From the NCBI RefSeq assembly GCF_018128905.1, contig NZ_CP063808.1, forward strand, positions 5,022,001-5,086,000: a stretch of DNA of 64,000 nt, in the 5' to 3' direction. Every line of letters begins with the position of its first letter. The first letter of the stretch is position 1. The notes under the pieces are model-generated. The model was not told the DNA's origin, made no database searches, and saw only the letters and a program-made list of their open reading frames with translations. Of this stretch, positions 41,458-50,900 are shown piece after piece. The translations under genes and the position numbers were made by a program. The DNA is from Streptomyces sp. A2-16. Lineage in GTDB: Bacteria; Actinomycetota; Actinomycetes; Streptomycetales; Streptomycetaceae.

Positions 41458-42309
41458 TCATTGCGATCCCGCGGCCACCAGGATTGCGGTGATGGGTTCG
41501 AGCTCGGCGACCAGCTCGTCGAGCTCGGCGGGAGACAGCGCCTCGTAGGGCGGGGCGGCGAGCTCGTCGGTCAGGGCTTCGACACGGTCCTTGGTTTCGC
41601 GGCCGGCCTCGGTGAACCAGCCCTCGCTGTCGACGAGCCCGCGCTCGCGCAGGCCGTCCATGACCGCGGCCAGCCGCCTCTTGGGCAGGTGATGGATGCG
41701 TCCGAACGACTCCGGCGGGTGGATTCCCTGCTCCAGGGCGGAGAGCACGTGGGCCTCCGTGCCGCCGATGCGGGCGCCGACGAGAGCCGCGATGTGCCCG
41801 TCACCGCGGTGCTCGCGCAGCATGTTCGCGGAATGCCACAACCGGGCAACTGGGTCGCTCGGCACCGGCAGGGTCCGCATCCCGGCGTACATCACCCGGC
41901 CTTCTGTGGGGGCGCTCGTCGCGGCCTTGGTGGTCAGGTCGGCGGCGCGTACCAAGCCCGGGGAACCGGCCAGCTCCTCGCCGAGAATCCGCCGCAGGGA
42001 CGCCGCGCTGCCCCTTTCCCGCGCGGCGACGGACGCCTCGGGCGGGATGGTCTCCCACGCGCTCGGGATGTGCCGTGCGGCCTCCCCGTCGGCGAAGCTG
42101 TAGAACGCGGCGTGCACGACCTGTGCCGGTACCCGTCCCAACGGTGCGGCGCGGCTTGCGAAGTAGCCGTCCCAGTAGGTGCGGTGGCCGAGTGCGGCCA
42201 GCTCCTCGTTGCACTCGTCGGCCATGTAGGTCACCAGGCAGATCGGCTCCAAGAGCTCGAACATACGACGAGCGATGCGGGTCGTCGGATGCAGGTGCGC
42301 CTTGCCCAT
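41458..42309 (-). CDS. SCO6745-family protein
   Basis: About 283 residues, helical, with RMFELLEPICLVTYMADECN, HRTYWDGYFASRAAPLGRVP, MYAGMRTLPVPSDPVARLWH with SANMLREHRGDGHIAALVGA, and EGWFTEAGRETKDRVEALTD. These blocks recur in SCO6745 (SalK-like) actinobacterial proteins, whose C-terminal half looks like a winged helix. Enzyme or regulator role unproven. ATG 42309 sits just after GGAGAG; an ATG at 42321 is possible. No operon partner is obvious. Confidence 0.82.
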   Translation of the reverse strand: MGKAHLHPTTRIARRMFELLEPICLVTYMADECNEELAALGHRTYWDGYFASRAAPLGRVPAQVVHAAFYSFADGEAARHIPSAWETIPPEASVAARERGSAASLRRILGEELAGSPGLVRAADLTTKAATSAPTEGRVMYAGMRTLPVPSDPVARLWHSANMLREHRGDGHIAALVGARIGGTEAHVLSALEQGIHPPESFGRIHHLPKRRLAAVMDGLRERGLVDSEGWFTEAGRETKDRVEALTDELAAPPYEALSPAELDELVAELEPITAILVAAGSQ

Positions 42310-42539
42310 CGGGCTCTCCATTCATTTCGTTGTGCCGCATTGGACCATCCGGCACGACGAAACTCATCGGTGAGCGAACCGAGCCCAGGGCGGTAAGCAC
42401 CACGCGCTACCCACCAGGCCCAACGGGAAGGCGGCATGCAGCCCAGCGGCATGACCTCCGGGAAGGGGCGCATACGACCAGAATCACCAGCGCTGACGTG
42501 GCCATGAGGGAGTAGGCCAGGTCCTCCTGTCAGGACCTC

Positions 42540-43505
42540 TCAATGCGGGAACGCCCGCGGCGGACGCTGACGGGGCAGGGTGGTGCGGAAGTCCTCGATC
42601 ACGGAAGCCACCTGCCTCATCAGCGACGTGCGTTCCAGCAGGCCGAGGTAGAGATTGCGGCGGGCCAGTCCCGGCAGGTCAACGCAGAAGTACATAGCCA
42701 TCAGCGGGTTGACGAACAGCTCGCTGCCCTTGGTCCTTTCCGTGAACCGGACATCGCCGAAGTCACCGCGCACGGCGGCGGCGACGGATCCGTTCACGAT
42801 GCTCGGGTGACTCGCGGTGCTGCGCTGGGCGTGCCCCACCGCGTCGAGATAGAGCGCCCCTTCCCGCGCGGCCCCGAGCAGCGAGAACGCCCCGAGATAG
42901 GCGCCGTCCCGGTCCAGGGCGGCCAGGTTCTCCAGTACGAGCGAGTGGTTCACGCCGTGATACGCGTCCACCCCGAAGCCGAGACAGGCCACCAGCCGGT
43001 GCGGGACCTCGTCGAGCCCGCTGACGGCGGCCAGGCTCGCCATGTCCTCCTCCGGGGTCCCGAGACCGTGTTCGTCACCGCGCATCAGGATGTCGGTCCC
43101 GCCGTCCACCAGCACGACCGCGTCCACACCGCCCAGATGCGTCATCAACGTCCGGTAGGCCGCCCGCAGCGGAGCGACCCCGATGCTGGGGAACGCGTAC
43201 ACGGTCGACGGCAGATCCTGGCTCGCGAGCCACTGGGCGAGTGTCCGTTCGGGAAAGTAGTCGCCGCGCAGAGGGGTGTCCGGCCCGACGGCGGCGACAT
43301 CCTGGTCCACCCACACATCGAGGTCCAGGCCGTACAGGTCGGCGAAGGACAGATTGGCGAGATGCACCTCCTTGCCCGCGGACCGCAGCGCGAGTGCCAG
43401 CGGCAGCCCGGCGTACACATCGAAGCCGCCGCCCGCACCGGCGATGAGCACCCGTCGCGCATCGCGCAAACGGGTGAAGAACGCAGGTTCCCCCAAAGAG
43501 ATCAC
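42540..43505 (-). CDS. DUF1152 protein
   Basis: A 321-residue protein with the DUF1152 opening ARRVLIAGAGGGFDVYAGLP (Rossmann-like Gly motif), VDAVVLVDGGTDILMRGDEH, and ACLGFGVDAYHGVNHSLVLE. The family is conserved in actinomycetes, without known function. No signal peptide. It is the last gene of the minus-strand block; an IS-free gap of about 290 bases follows to the Fic pair. Confidence 0.87.
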   Translation of the reverse strand: MISLGEPAFFTRLRDARRVLIAGAGGGFDVYAGLPLALALRSAGKEVHLANLSFADLYGLDLDVWVDQDVAAVGPDTPLRGDYFPERTLAQWLASQDLPSTVYAFPSIGVAPLRAAYRTLMTHLGGVDAVVLVDGGTDILMRGDEHGLGTPEEDMASLAAVSGLDEVPHRLVACLGFGVDAYHGVNHSLVLENLAALDRDGAYLGAFSLLGAAREGALYLDAVGHAQRSTASHPSIVNGSVAAAVRGDFGDVRFTERTKGSELFVNPLMAMYFCVDLPGLARRNLYLGLLERTSLMRQVASVIEDFRTTLPRQRPPRAFPH

Positions 43506-43795
43506 CGAAGGACGCTAGCAGGAGAGCCGGCCGACACCCGGTCGAGCCTCGGATGCGGTGCCCGCGTATCCAAGGGCAGCAGCGGCGCACCAGTCACTGC
43601 CTGATCTCCTGGCGCAGGACGGCAGGGCAGGCATCGACGAGACCGCAGGCTCGTCGGAGGCCCTGCACGAGCGCGAAGCAATCCGGTGGACCCGATCGTG
43701 GCCATCAAGGTCAAGTGCCGAGCCCCGGTGCCGGGAGGCCTGGGAGTGGATCGGCGGCACCAGAAACCTGCGTGACGAAGCCATGAGCCTTTGGC

Positions 43796-44530
43796 ATGAT
43801 CGGCCAGTTGTCATGCCCTGCCCGCTTCTGGAGGAACACCACGGCCATCAACTACGACCTTGCGCCGGCCTGGTTGCCATGGTCTGCCGTCGATCCCAGC
43901 CGCTTTGCCTTCGCCTTGGACGAGGCGGAAGCATCGGAGCTCACCGCAGTGATCGCCTCGATGGTGCCTGCGGACGGGGCCGGGTGGGAGGAGGGGCATC
44001 GCTTCACCGCTGAGGTGACGGCGTTCTTGGCGGCCCGGTACGGCCGGTGGGCCTGCGGGTGGCATTGGGCGATGGGTGAGGGGGGAGGTGGTGGCGTCGT
44101 CACCAACTGGTGCTGTACCTCCCACTCCGTGGGCGAGCCCGCGTCAACGGCCGCCAATGTGGTCGCGTCGCTGCGGGAGTGGCGTGACTGGCTGGAGGAA
44201 CTGGAGCAGCGGTTCGAGCAGTTGGCCCCGCCCGCCGAAGCCGATGCCGAGGAACGCAGCTGGCACCTCGAACGGGCGACCACCCGACTCGTGACGGTGG
44301 TCATGGACCGAACCGGAGCCGAATGCAGCTGGTACGGGCTGTGCCGCACGGTGTTGACGTGGTTCCTGTCCTTCACAGGCGTGGGGCCGGAAGGTGCGAA
44401 GACCGCGGTCGACACCGCGATCGGCGGCCGGTTCAAGAGCTGGACCGCGCCGGCGCAAACCCTCATCGACTCGGTGGGCGAGGACCTTGCCGTGGATCTG
44501 ACCGGGATACGGCCCTACCGTGACCACTGA
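43796..44530 (+). CDS. Conserved hypothetical protein upstream of and overlapping fic
   Basis: About 244 residues, Trp-rich: LAARYGRWACGWHWAMGEGG, REWRDWLEELEQRFEQLAPP, ECSWYGLCRTVLTWFLSFTG. No domain is recognised. The start is uncertain (ATG 43796 lacks a clear ribosome-binding site). Its stop overlaps the GTG of the Fic gene by 11 bases, so the two are coupled, which suggests a partner or immunity role. The (S/T)xxxE(G/N) inhibitory motif of Fic antitoxins was not seen. Confidence 0.65.
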   Translation: MIGQLSCPARFWRNTTAINYDLAPAWLPWSAVDPSRFAFALDEAEASELTAVIASMVPADGAGWEEGHRFTAEVTAFLAARYGRWACGWHWAMGEGGGGGVVTNWCCTSHSVGEPASTAANVVASLREWRDWLEELEQRFEQLAPPAEADAEERSWHLERATTRLVTVVMDRTGAECSWYGLCRTVLTWFLSFTGVGPEGAKTAVDTAIGGRFKSWTAPAQTLIDSVGEDLAVDLTGIRPYRDH

Positions 44531-45239
44531 CGCCCTGGCAGCCTGGCTCAGGGTCAGGAGCCAGATCGACTGGACCTCCGCGGCCGCACGGACACCGGGC
44601 CCGGTCGAGCCCGTCGTGGACGGCCTCGCTGCCTGGTGCAGTGAGGGAGGCCGCGCCTCGGACCTCCCCCGTGGCCATCGCCTGCTCGCAGCGCTGGCTC
44701 GCTCGCGACAGGACGCCTCGCACGGGCATCCCCTCACCTGCACGCTGCTCACCAGCTGGCAGCAACTGGTCCTCGGCATGCCGGAGGTCCAGTTCCGACA
44801 AGGCGACGCCTTCGCCAAGGGCGGCCGCGAACGCTACGCCCTGACATCGCACACCGAGCGCGACTTCGAACAATGCCTGCGTGACAGCTCAGACCAGCGA
44901 GTCCCCCTGGCCTCCCGTGCGGCCAGGGCCTATCTGGACGTGATCTTCTTTCACCCGTTCCCGGACGGCAACGCCCGCCTCGCCATGCTGACCCTCGCCT
45001 ACGTCCTGGAGTCCGAGGGAGTCCGACTGGATCAGGTCGGCCCCTTGCAGACCACGCGCTATGCGGACGACGCAGCCGGGGCGGCAGACCTGGCCGCCCT
45101 GATCTTCATCCTCATCCGCTCCACTCGACAGCGGGCCGGTCGGCTGAACCGCGATTTCCAGTATCCGCCCGCCCATGTCGCGGGTCACCGGCCGACGGGC
45201 GCCTGCTGCGGCCCACGGTCCGACGCCGGCCACACATAA
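44520..45239 (+). CDS. Fic/DOC-family protein
   Basis: A 239-residue protein with the Fic active-site motif HPFPDGNARL (about residues 142-151), which matches HPFx(D/E)GN(G/K)R with Ala in place of Gly/Lys. Upstream of it, SRAARAYLDVIFF is the helix that precedes the loop. Fic enzymes transfer AMP or a related group from a nucleotide to protein hydroxyls. GTG 44520 overlaps the previous gene. The 3' end overlaps the convergent gene by 55 bases. The target is unknown. Confidence 0.85.
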   Translation: MTTDALAAWLRVRSQIDWTSAAARTPGPVEPVVDGLAAWCSEGGRASDLPRGHRLLAALARSRQDASHGHPLTCTLLTSWQQLVLGMPEVQFRQGDAFAKGGRERYALTSHTERDFEQCLRDSSDQRVPLASRAARAYLDVIFFHPFPDGNARLAMLTLAYVLESEGVRLDQVGPLQTTRYADDAAGAADLAALIFILIRSTRQRAGRLNRDFQYPPAHVAGHRPTGACCGPRSDAGHT

Positions 45240-45673
45240 GGCAGGTCAGCCGGTGCATCGGGGAACAACGCGGCGTACACCTCCGGTTCCTTGCGGACCA
45301 GTGCCGAGCGGTGGCTTTCGTGAAAGGCCTCGTCGCCGAGCCATGGCGGCAGTTCTCCGGCGGTGGCCAGCTGCGACTGCTCGCGCACCGCGGCGCCGGG
45401 CCGGTGCGCGGCCAGGCCGGCGACGAGCGAGGCCGCGCAGCTGTCCTGGTGCCCCTGTGCGCGCCAGGCCCGGCAGATCTCCAGGCCGTACCGCACGAGT
45501 GCCTCCTCGTACCCCGTCCACATCAGTACGGCCGGGTGCCTGCGCCAGCCGTATCCGGGGACCGTCAGGCCGCGCAGCACCTGTAGGGCCTCGACCCGCT
45601 GCTTGCCGAGCCGTCGCCGGTCCAGCAACAGGGCCGTCTCGTGGAAGTCAGGGTCGGGCAGGAAGGTCTGCAT
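45185..45673 (-). CDS. MSMEG_6728-family protein (pyrimidine-dimer glycosylase-like fold)
   Basis: A 162-residue protein with MQTFLPDPDFHETALLLDRR, LGKQRVEALQVLRGL, HPAVLMWTGYEEALVRYGLE, and ESHRSALVRKEPEVYAALF. This set of blocks marks the actinobacterial MSMEG_6728 family, related by fold to the small pyrimidine dimer DNA glycosylases. DNA repair is only a fold-based guess. The tail overlaps the end of the convergent Fic gene. Confidence 0.82.
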   Translation of the reverse strand: MQTFLPDPDFHETALLLDRRRLGKQRVEALQVLRGLTVPGYGWRRHPAVLMWTGYEEALVRYGLEICRAWRAQGHQDSCAASLVAGLAAHRPGAAVREQSQLATAGELPPWLGDEAFHESHRSALVRKEPEVYAALFPDAPADLPYVWPASDRGPQQAPVGR

Positions 45674-46195
45674 GGCTCACCTGCTCATTCCTTGCCGGGC
45701 GCGCAGACCGCGCGGTCGACAAGGCCTCGTGCGCGGAGGGGACCGGTGTACTCGACGGGCTCCTCGGCCTCCGGAACTCCTGACGGGGCAGCGCGTGATG
45801 CGACACCCGAGGCACCACGGGTGGCAGGGCCGCGCGCATCGGTCGGGTCAGCCGCGGCCATGGCGGCGCGTACATGGTCGTACGGCGCCGCTCCGGACCC
45901 GTCAGCGGGCGGGCGACAACCGCCACCCGGTTGGGCAAGGCGAGCCGGCCGGGGCATGCGGCTGCGCAAACCGAGCGGGCTGCTGCGCACGGACTGACCT
46001 TCCCTTCGTCGTTCATCGCCTCCTGAAAAGCAATTCCCTGCCGACGGGGTGTTCGGATGCGCCTGGTACCAGCCGGATGTCGAGATCCAGGCGCTCAAGA
46101 CATTCAGCGTGGTGAAGGACAGTTTCACGGTGCTGTGATCCTCCCTGCCCTTTCGCCGCTTCGTCCTTGGGACCGTCGCCTGGGCACGACCGCGG
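45674..46195. other. Intergenic region with a possible C-terminal coding remnant
   Basis: About 520 bases. A plus-strand frame ending at 46138 contains ADGVFGCAWYQPDVEIQALK and ends SFTVL, but nothing upstream can be assigned to it. No other gene can be supported. Confidence 0.25.
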
Positions 46196-46981
46196 TCAGG
46201 CGTCCTCCACCGGACCGCCCACGGGCCAGTCCGCCTCGGACGGGTCGTCCGACGGGTAACCCCCGAACGGCCTGGTGACCACGAGACGGCGTACCTCGTA
46301 GGACAGCTCGGCAGTCTCGGGTTCGGGGGCCGGGTGGTAACGGCCCGCGCACACCGACAGGTTGACGATGAGGTAGGCGCGCCAACCGGAGCCCACGCCC
46401 CGCCCGTCGGCGAAGATCCGCTCGCCGCCGAGGGTCCACTCCACGCTGCGCCGGCCGAAGGTCACGCCCAGATCGAGGACGGCCCCCGGACGCACCGCGT
46501 CGTGGCGGACGTAACTCTGGCCCTGCCGCACATGGTTGGTCAGCTCCAGAAGGTCTGGGTTGTCGGGGTGGTACTCAAAGACGTCGACCTCGTTGCCGCC
46601 GTCGCGCCAGGTCCAGATGGCAGGCCAGGCACCCAATTGGGTAGGCAGCCGTACGGTGGTCTCCAGGTGGTCCCCGGTGCGCACCATGAACCCCTCGGCG
46701 CTGCCCTCGGTGGTCAGCAGCCCGGCGTCCCAGAGGCCGTCCGTCCTGCGCCGGGCCCTGAACGTACCCAGTCGGGAGCAAGCAGGGTCCGCGGTGAGGT
46801 GATGGAGTTTGTTGTCGCCCTGGTTGGTCGGTCCTCCGTCCGGATAGGCCCAGGACCGGCCCGCGACCCACTGGCGCTCCGAGGAGAAGTCCGCGCTGAA
46901 CGCGACGGCACCCACATGCACTCTCCCTGCTGTCAGCAACGCCCCTTTCCCCGTTGCATCTCCTGCCCCGTCCACCCGCAT
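46196..46981 (-). CDS. Glycoside hydrolase family 16-like protein
   Basis: About 262 residues. The catalytic signature ExDxxE is present as NEVDVFEYHPD with LGAWPAIWTWRDGG just before it, plus FRARRRTDGLWDAGLLTTEG and the C-terminal GSGWRAYLIVNLSVCAG. GH16 enzymes cut beta-1,3/1,4-glucans or galactans. No signal peptide is visible at ATG 46981; a GTG near 46921 with GGGAGA upstream is an alternative start. Whether it is exported is unclear. Confidence 0.83.
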   Translation of the reverse strand: MRVDGAGDATGKGALLTAGRVHVGAVAFSADFSSERQWVAGRSWAYPDGGPTNQGDNKLHHLTADPACSRLGTFRARRRTDGLWDAGLLTTEGSAEGFMVRTGDHLETTVRLPTQLGAWPAIWTWRDGGNEVDVFEYHPDNPDLLELTNHVRQGQSYVRHDAVRPGAVLDLGVTFGRRSVEWTLGGERIFADGRGVGSGWRAYLIVNLSVCAGRYHPAPEPETAELSYEVRRLVVTRPFGGYPSDDPSEADWPVGGPVEDA

Positions 46982-47190
46982 GCGCCGTCGGCCCACACCC
47001 GACCTGCAATTCAGTCTCCCGGGTGACAACCCACCCGGATACGCCCGGTCGCACCTGGCGTACACGCACTCGCCGCCGTAGGCCGGATGCCTGTCTGTCT
47101 GGCCGCCTGTCTGCCGGCGGGGCACGACGCCAGCACGGCACAGCGAGGACCGGCCCTGCCCGGGAGCGCCGAACACCGCGACGAATCGGG

Positions 47191-47934
47191 TCAGCGCTCG
47201 CGCTTTCGTCGAGCGATCAGTACCTCGATTCCGTCCAGGATCCGGGTCAGACCGAAGTCCACGTCGTCGTCGCGGATGTCGTCGTCGTATTCGCTGTTCG
47301 TCATCATGGACGCCAAGATGGGATATCCGTGTTCATGCAGGCGCGGTTGAAGGAAGCGCGCCACGGCGGCGGACTGAACCGGCGCCGCACTGCTGTTGCG
47401 CACATCGCGGCGGGCGCTGGCGATGCGCCGGGCGTAGCCGTCGAGCAGGAGCGCACACCCTAGCGATTCGGCAGGGCTCAGACCGGCGCCAGTGAGCGCT
47501 TCCAGCAGCACCTCGGTCCAGCGCAACAGGTTCGGGGTGGCGGGCGCCCCGCGGATGGGCAGGTCGGGCAGCCATGGATGTGTGTCGCACCGCTCGATCA
47601 TTGCCCTGGTCCAGGTGGCGGCCGCAGCTCGCCACTGGTCGCTACCGGTTTCCAGATCCGGCGCAGGGCCCCACGCGGCCTCGGCGACGAGCACCAGCAG
47701 TTCGTCCCGCGAGCTGACGTACCGGTAGACCGCGTTGGCGGTGAGCCCCACCCGCTTGGCGATGTTCGGCATGGACAGGGCCGCGAAGCCTTCGGCATCG
47801 GCCAGCCCGACCGCTGCTTCGACGATTCCCTCAACGCTCTGCGAGGGCTTCCGGCCCAGTCGCCCCGTTTTCACGGACAGCCCCCAGGCCAGGGCGAGAC
47901 CAGGTGGCAGCTGCTCATCGTCACTTGTCGGCAT
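47191..47934 (-). CDS. TetR-family transcriptional regulator (C-terminal TetR_C_1-like)
   Basis: A 247-residue regulator with an N-terminal HTH near residues 30-75 (GIVEAAVGLADAEGFAALSM; IAKRVGLTANAVYRYVSSRD) and a helical ligand domain with DTHPWLPDLPIRGAPATPNL. ATG 47934 has GGAGAC upstream. It is divergent from a carboxylesterase gene, with a palindrome between the starts, so it probably represses that gene and itself. Confidence 0.9.
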   Translation of the reverse strand: MPTSDDEQLPPGLALAWGLSVKTGRLGRKPSQSVEGIVEAAVGLADAEGFAALSMPNIAKRVGLTANAVYRYVSSRDELLVLVAEAAWGPAPDLETGSDQWRAAAATWTRAMIERCDTHPWLPDLPIRGAPATPNLLRWTEVLLEALTGAGLSPAESLGCALLLDGYARRIASARRDVRNSSAAPVQSAAVARFLQPRLHEHGYPILASMMTNSEYDDDIRDDDVDFGLTRILDGIEVLIARRKRER

Positions 47935-47982
47935 CAGGTCGTCTCCATGTCGCGCCCCGGGGCATTGACTTCGTGCGTCCCC

Positions 47983-48001
47983 CACACTTTATATTAGTGT
48001 G
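47983..48001. promoter_or_regulatory. TetR operator between tetR and the carboxylesterase
   Basis: CACACT-TTATATT-AGTGTG, 6-bp perfect arms with a 7-base AT-rich spacer, 49 bases upstream of the tetR start and 36 bases before the esterase start. The AT-rich centre probably overlaps a -10 element. Confidence 0.55.
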
Positions 48002-48036
48002 ACCCACACACGAACTCGTTGAGGATGTGAACGTCC

Positions 48037-49710
48037 ATGAATCTCCGTGGTCAGGGATCCTCATCCACACCACGCAGGTCGCAGATCACGGTGCGGCGCT
48101 GCTTACGTGCCCTGCTCACCGCTCTGCTCTGCGGCGCCGTGATCAGCTGTGCAGCCGGATCATCGAACGAAGCGCATCGCACCGGCGTCAGCCAAGACCG
48201 TCCTTCCACCGTGGCCAGGACGGACGCCGGCTTGGTCGAAGGTGACCTCGGCACGGACACCCGAATGTTCCAGGGGATCCCTTACGCCGCCCCGCCGGTC
48301 GGGCAGTTGCGCTGGGCATCGCCCGCGCCGCCTGCGTCCTGGTCAGGTGTACGGACCGCTACCGAACCCGGTAACCGTTGTGCGCAGGCAGCAGGCTTGA
48401 TCGACCAGCGGAGCAGCACCGAGGACTGCCTCTATCTGAACGTCACCACGCCCGCGCGCGGCAGCGCCCGCAAGCTGCCGGTGATGGTGTGGATCCACGG
48501 CAACGGCTTCATCAACGGCGCCGGGAGCCTTTACGACGCACAGCGCCTTGCCCGTACGGGCAGGGTGATCGTGGTCAGCTTCAACTACCGGCTCGGTGTC
48601 TTCGGCTTCCTCGACCATCCCGCCCTCGACCGGGGTCCGGCCAAGCACCTGTCGGGCAACTTCGGCCTGGAGGACCAGCAGGCCGCGTTGCGGTGGGTGA
48701 AGCGCAACGCGGCGGCCTTCGGCGGCGACCCGGCGAATGTCACGCTCTTCGGCGAGTCGGCGGGTGGTACCAGCGTCTGCGCGCATCTCGCGGCGCCGGG
48801 GTCGGCGGGCCTCTTCCACAAGGCGATCCTGCAAAGCGCCCAGTGCACGGGACGCAAATGGTCCCCGGGTCCGGCGACCTGGTTCCCGCTGCCGCGCGCT
48901 GAGCGCGAGCGGCACGGGCTTGATGTGGCGGCCAAGGTCGGCTGCTCCGACCCGCGGACAGCAGCGGCCTGTCTGCGCGCCAAGTCCGTGGAGGAACTCG
49001 CCAGGTGGTCCGACTACGGACTCGGGTCCGGACCGACCGTCGGCGGCGGCATACTGCCCGTGAGCCCGGAACGGGCTTTCGCCACCGGCCACTTCCACCG
49101 GGTCCCCATCATCCAGGGAACGACCCGGGACGAACATCGCCTCTTCACCGCGGCCATCGAAGCCGCGACCGGCGAGACGACGACCGACGCCGGCTACCGG
49201 CAAGAGATCCACGCACTCTTCGCGCCGACCGACGCGGCCCGCGTCCTGGCCCGCTACCCTGCCGACCGCTTCCGATCCCCGGGCGAGGCGCTGTCCACCG
49301 TCGTCAGTGACTGGGCCTGGGGGTGCACGGTCCTCGACCGGGATCGGACCCTGGACCGACAAGTGCCGATCTATGCCTACGAGTTCGACGACTACCTGGC
49401 TCCCTGGTTCAGCACCCTCAAGAAGCCCAACTTCCCCACCGGGGCGTTCCACGGCAGCGAGCTGCAGTACCTCTTCGACGACGATCAGCTCCCCGGTCCG
49501 GCCACACCCGCTCAGCGTCACCTCGCGGACACGATGGTGCGCTACTGGGCCCGGTTCGCGTACACAGGCGATCCGAACGGCCACGGCGCGGCGCCCTGGC
49601 CGCGATTCGGAGCCGGCCAGCATGTCCAGTCGCTGCAACGAGGGAGGACGGGTGCGGTCGATCTCGCCCAGGAACACCAGTGCGCCTTCTGGAAGACCAT
49701 CGGCGGCTGA
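48037..49710 (+). CDS. Lipoprotein carboxylesterase type B
   Basis: A 557-residue esterase with a signal sequence and lipobox-like Val-Ile-Ser-Cys (about 35-38, GAVISCAAG), then QGIPYAAPPVGQLRWASP, oxyanion loop IHGNGF, nucleophile GESAGG (Ser about 241), and later catalytic Glu/His context (TRDEHRLFTAA; AFHGSELQYLFDD). The second oxyanion Gly of HGGG is Asn here. It is a paralogue of the esterase at 32722 but lacks the tandem duplication. It is regulated by the divergent TetR. Extracytoplasmic, membrane-tethered. Confidence 0.92.
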   Translation: MNLRGQGSSSTPRRSQITVRRCLRALLTALLCGAVISCAAGSSNEAHRTGVSQDRPSTVARTDAGLVEGDLGTDTRMFQGIPYAAPPVGQLRWASPAPPASWSGVRTATEPGNRCAQAAGLIDQRSSTEDCLYLNVTTPARGSARKLPVMVWIHGNGFINGAGSLYDAQRLARTGRVIVVSFNYRLGVFGFLDHPALDRGPAKHLSGNFGLEDQQAALRWVKRNAAAFGGDPANVTLFGESAGGTSVCAHLAAPGSAGLFHKAILQSAQCTGRKWSPGPATWFPLPRAERERHGLDVAAKVGCSDPRTAAACLRAKSVEELARWSDYGLGSGPTVGGGILPVSPERAFATGHFHRVPIIQGTTRDEHRLFTAAIEAATGETTTDAGYRQEIHALFAPTDAARVLARYPADRFRSPGEALSTVVSDWAWGCTVLDRDRTLDRQVPIYAYEFDDYLAPWFSTLKKPNFPTGAFHGSELQYLFDDDQLPGPATPAQRHLADTMVRYWARFAYTGDPNGHGAAPWPRFGAGQHVQSLQRGRTGAVDLAQEHQCAFWKTIGG

Positions 49711-49838
49711 CGACAGCCGACCCGTGCAGGAAGACAGCGTGCCGATGAGGGCTGGCATGAGACCCGCGCCGAGTCGGGCCGCCGTGGACAGGACTCGGGC
49801 GTGGGGGGATCAGGCCGACGAAGGAGAGTTGGAATCGC

Positions 49839-50711
49839 TCATCCGAGAAATCGGGAGCCGTGTGACGGGCGGACCGCCGAGATCAGCCCGCCGGGACGCT
49901 CCTCGTCCCGCGCCGGAGTGCTGATCGGGCGGCCGTAGGCGGCAGCGCGCTCGCGCAGGGTGTGGCTGTCGGCATCCCAGCCGTGCCCGGCCAGCCAGCC
50001 CACCGGGTCGTCGGGCATCTCCGAGACCCACATGGACGACGCCGATCCCGGCGCGGCATCCACGCCGAAGCGCTCGATCACCCCGCGCGAGCCCAACGTC
50101 AGCCCCATCCGACTGCCTGCCGCCGACTGCGCGCTGATCCGGGCGAGCAGCAACTCCACCGCATCCTCGGGCAGATAGATCAGCAGGCCTTCGGCGATCC
50201 AGACGGTCGGCACGACCGGGTCGTGCCCCGCGGCGGCCAGCGCTCCTGGCCAGTCCTCCCGCAGATCCACCGCGACAGTGATCCGCTCGCAGCGCGCGAC
50301 GGCACGCTCCTGGCGCAGCACCGAAGCCTTGAAGTCCAGTGGCGCGGCGGTGTCGACCTCGAACAGGCGGGTGCCCTCGGGCCAGTCCATCCGGAAGGCC
50401 CGGCTGTCCATGCCGGCGCCGAGCAGCACAACCTGCCGTACCCCGGACGCGCAGGCCTGCAACAACAGGTCGTCGAGGAACTTCGTCCGGATGACGATGG
50501 AGAACGACACGGCCAGCCGACGGCGTCGCGCGGCCTCGTCACTGAGCGGGGGCGATGAGGGCCACAGGCCGCCGGCCGCGGCGAAGGCCTGTGCCAGTGG
50601 GTCACGGAACAGAGCGTCCTCGCGCTGGGTCTCCAGCGCCCGCACCCTGGCCACACCTACCGCCGTGGCCCACACTCCCGACGGCTCAACCCGCCCCTGC
50701 TCACCTGCCAC
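49839..50711 (-). CDS. Class I SAM-dependent methyltransferase (LCMT/TIGR00027-like)
   Basis: A 290-residue protein opening VWATAVGVARVRALETQRED, with the SAM-binding VVLLGAGMDSRAFRMDWPEG, FEVDTAAPLDFKASVL acidic loop and VWIAEGLLIYLPEDAVELLL. This is the leucine carboxyl methyltransferase-related family found widely in Mycobacterium and Streptomyces, usually of unknown substrate. No signal peptide. It stands alone in a minus-strand orientation. Confidence 0.9.
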   Translation of the reverse strand: MAGEQGRVEPSGVWATAVGVARVRALETQREDALFRDPLAQAFAAAGGLWPSSPPLSDEAARRRRLAVSFSIVIRTKFLDDLLLQACASGVRQVVLLGAGMDSRAFRMDWPEGTRLFEVDTAAPLDFKASVLRQERAVARCERITVAVDLREDWPGALAAAGHDPVVPTVWIAEGLLIYLPEDAVELLLARISAQSAAGSRMGLTLGSRGVIERFGVDAAPGSASSMWVSEMPDDPVGWLAGHGWDADSHTLRERAAAYGRPISTPARDEERPGGLISAVRPSHGSRFLG

Positions 50712-50749
50712 CGCACCAGCCTAGTGCTCTGACCACGTTGATTCGCCGG

Positions 50750-50870
50750 GGTTGGGGGTCGGGACGGTTCGATGTTGTACGACCTCCGATCCGAGCTGCA
50801 GCATCCGAGTGAACGTGCCGTCCTTGGCCCACCGGTGGAAACGACCTGTCGCGTTCGAGGGGCGCTATAG
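50750..50870 (-). mobile_element. Possible IS5-type transposase fragment
   Basis: The minus strand reads SNATGRFHRWAKDGTFTRML then QLGSEVVQHRTVPTP. The phrase FHRWAKDGTFTRML resembles the N-terminal region of IS5-type transposases, but the match is short and no more of the element is found. Confidence 0.3.
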
Positions 50871-50900
50871 CCTGCCCGCGCGAACTTGGACCAGATCGTC

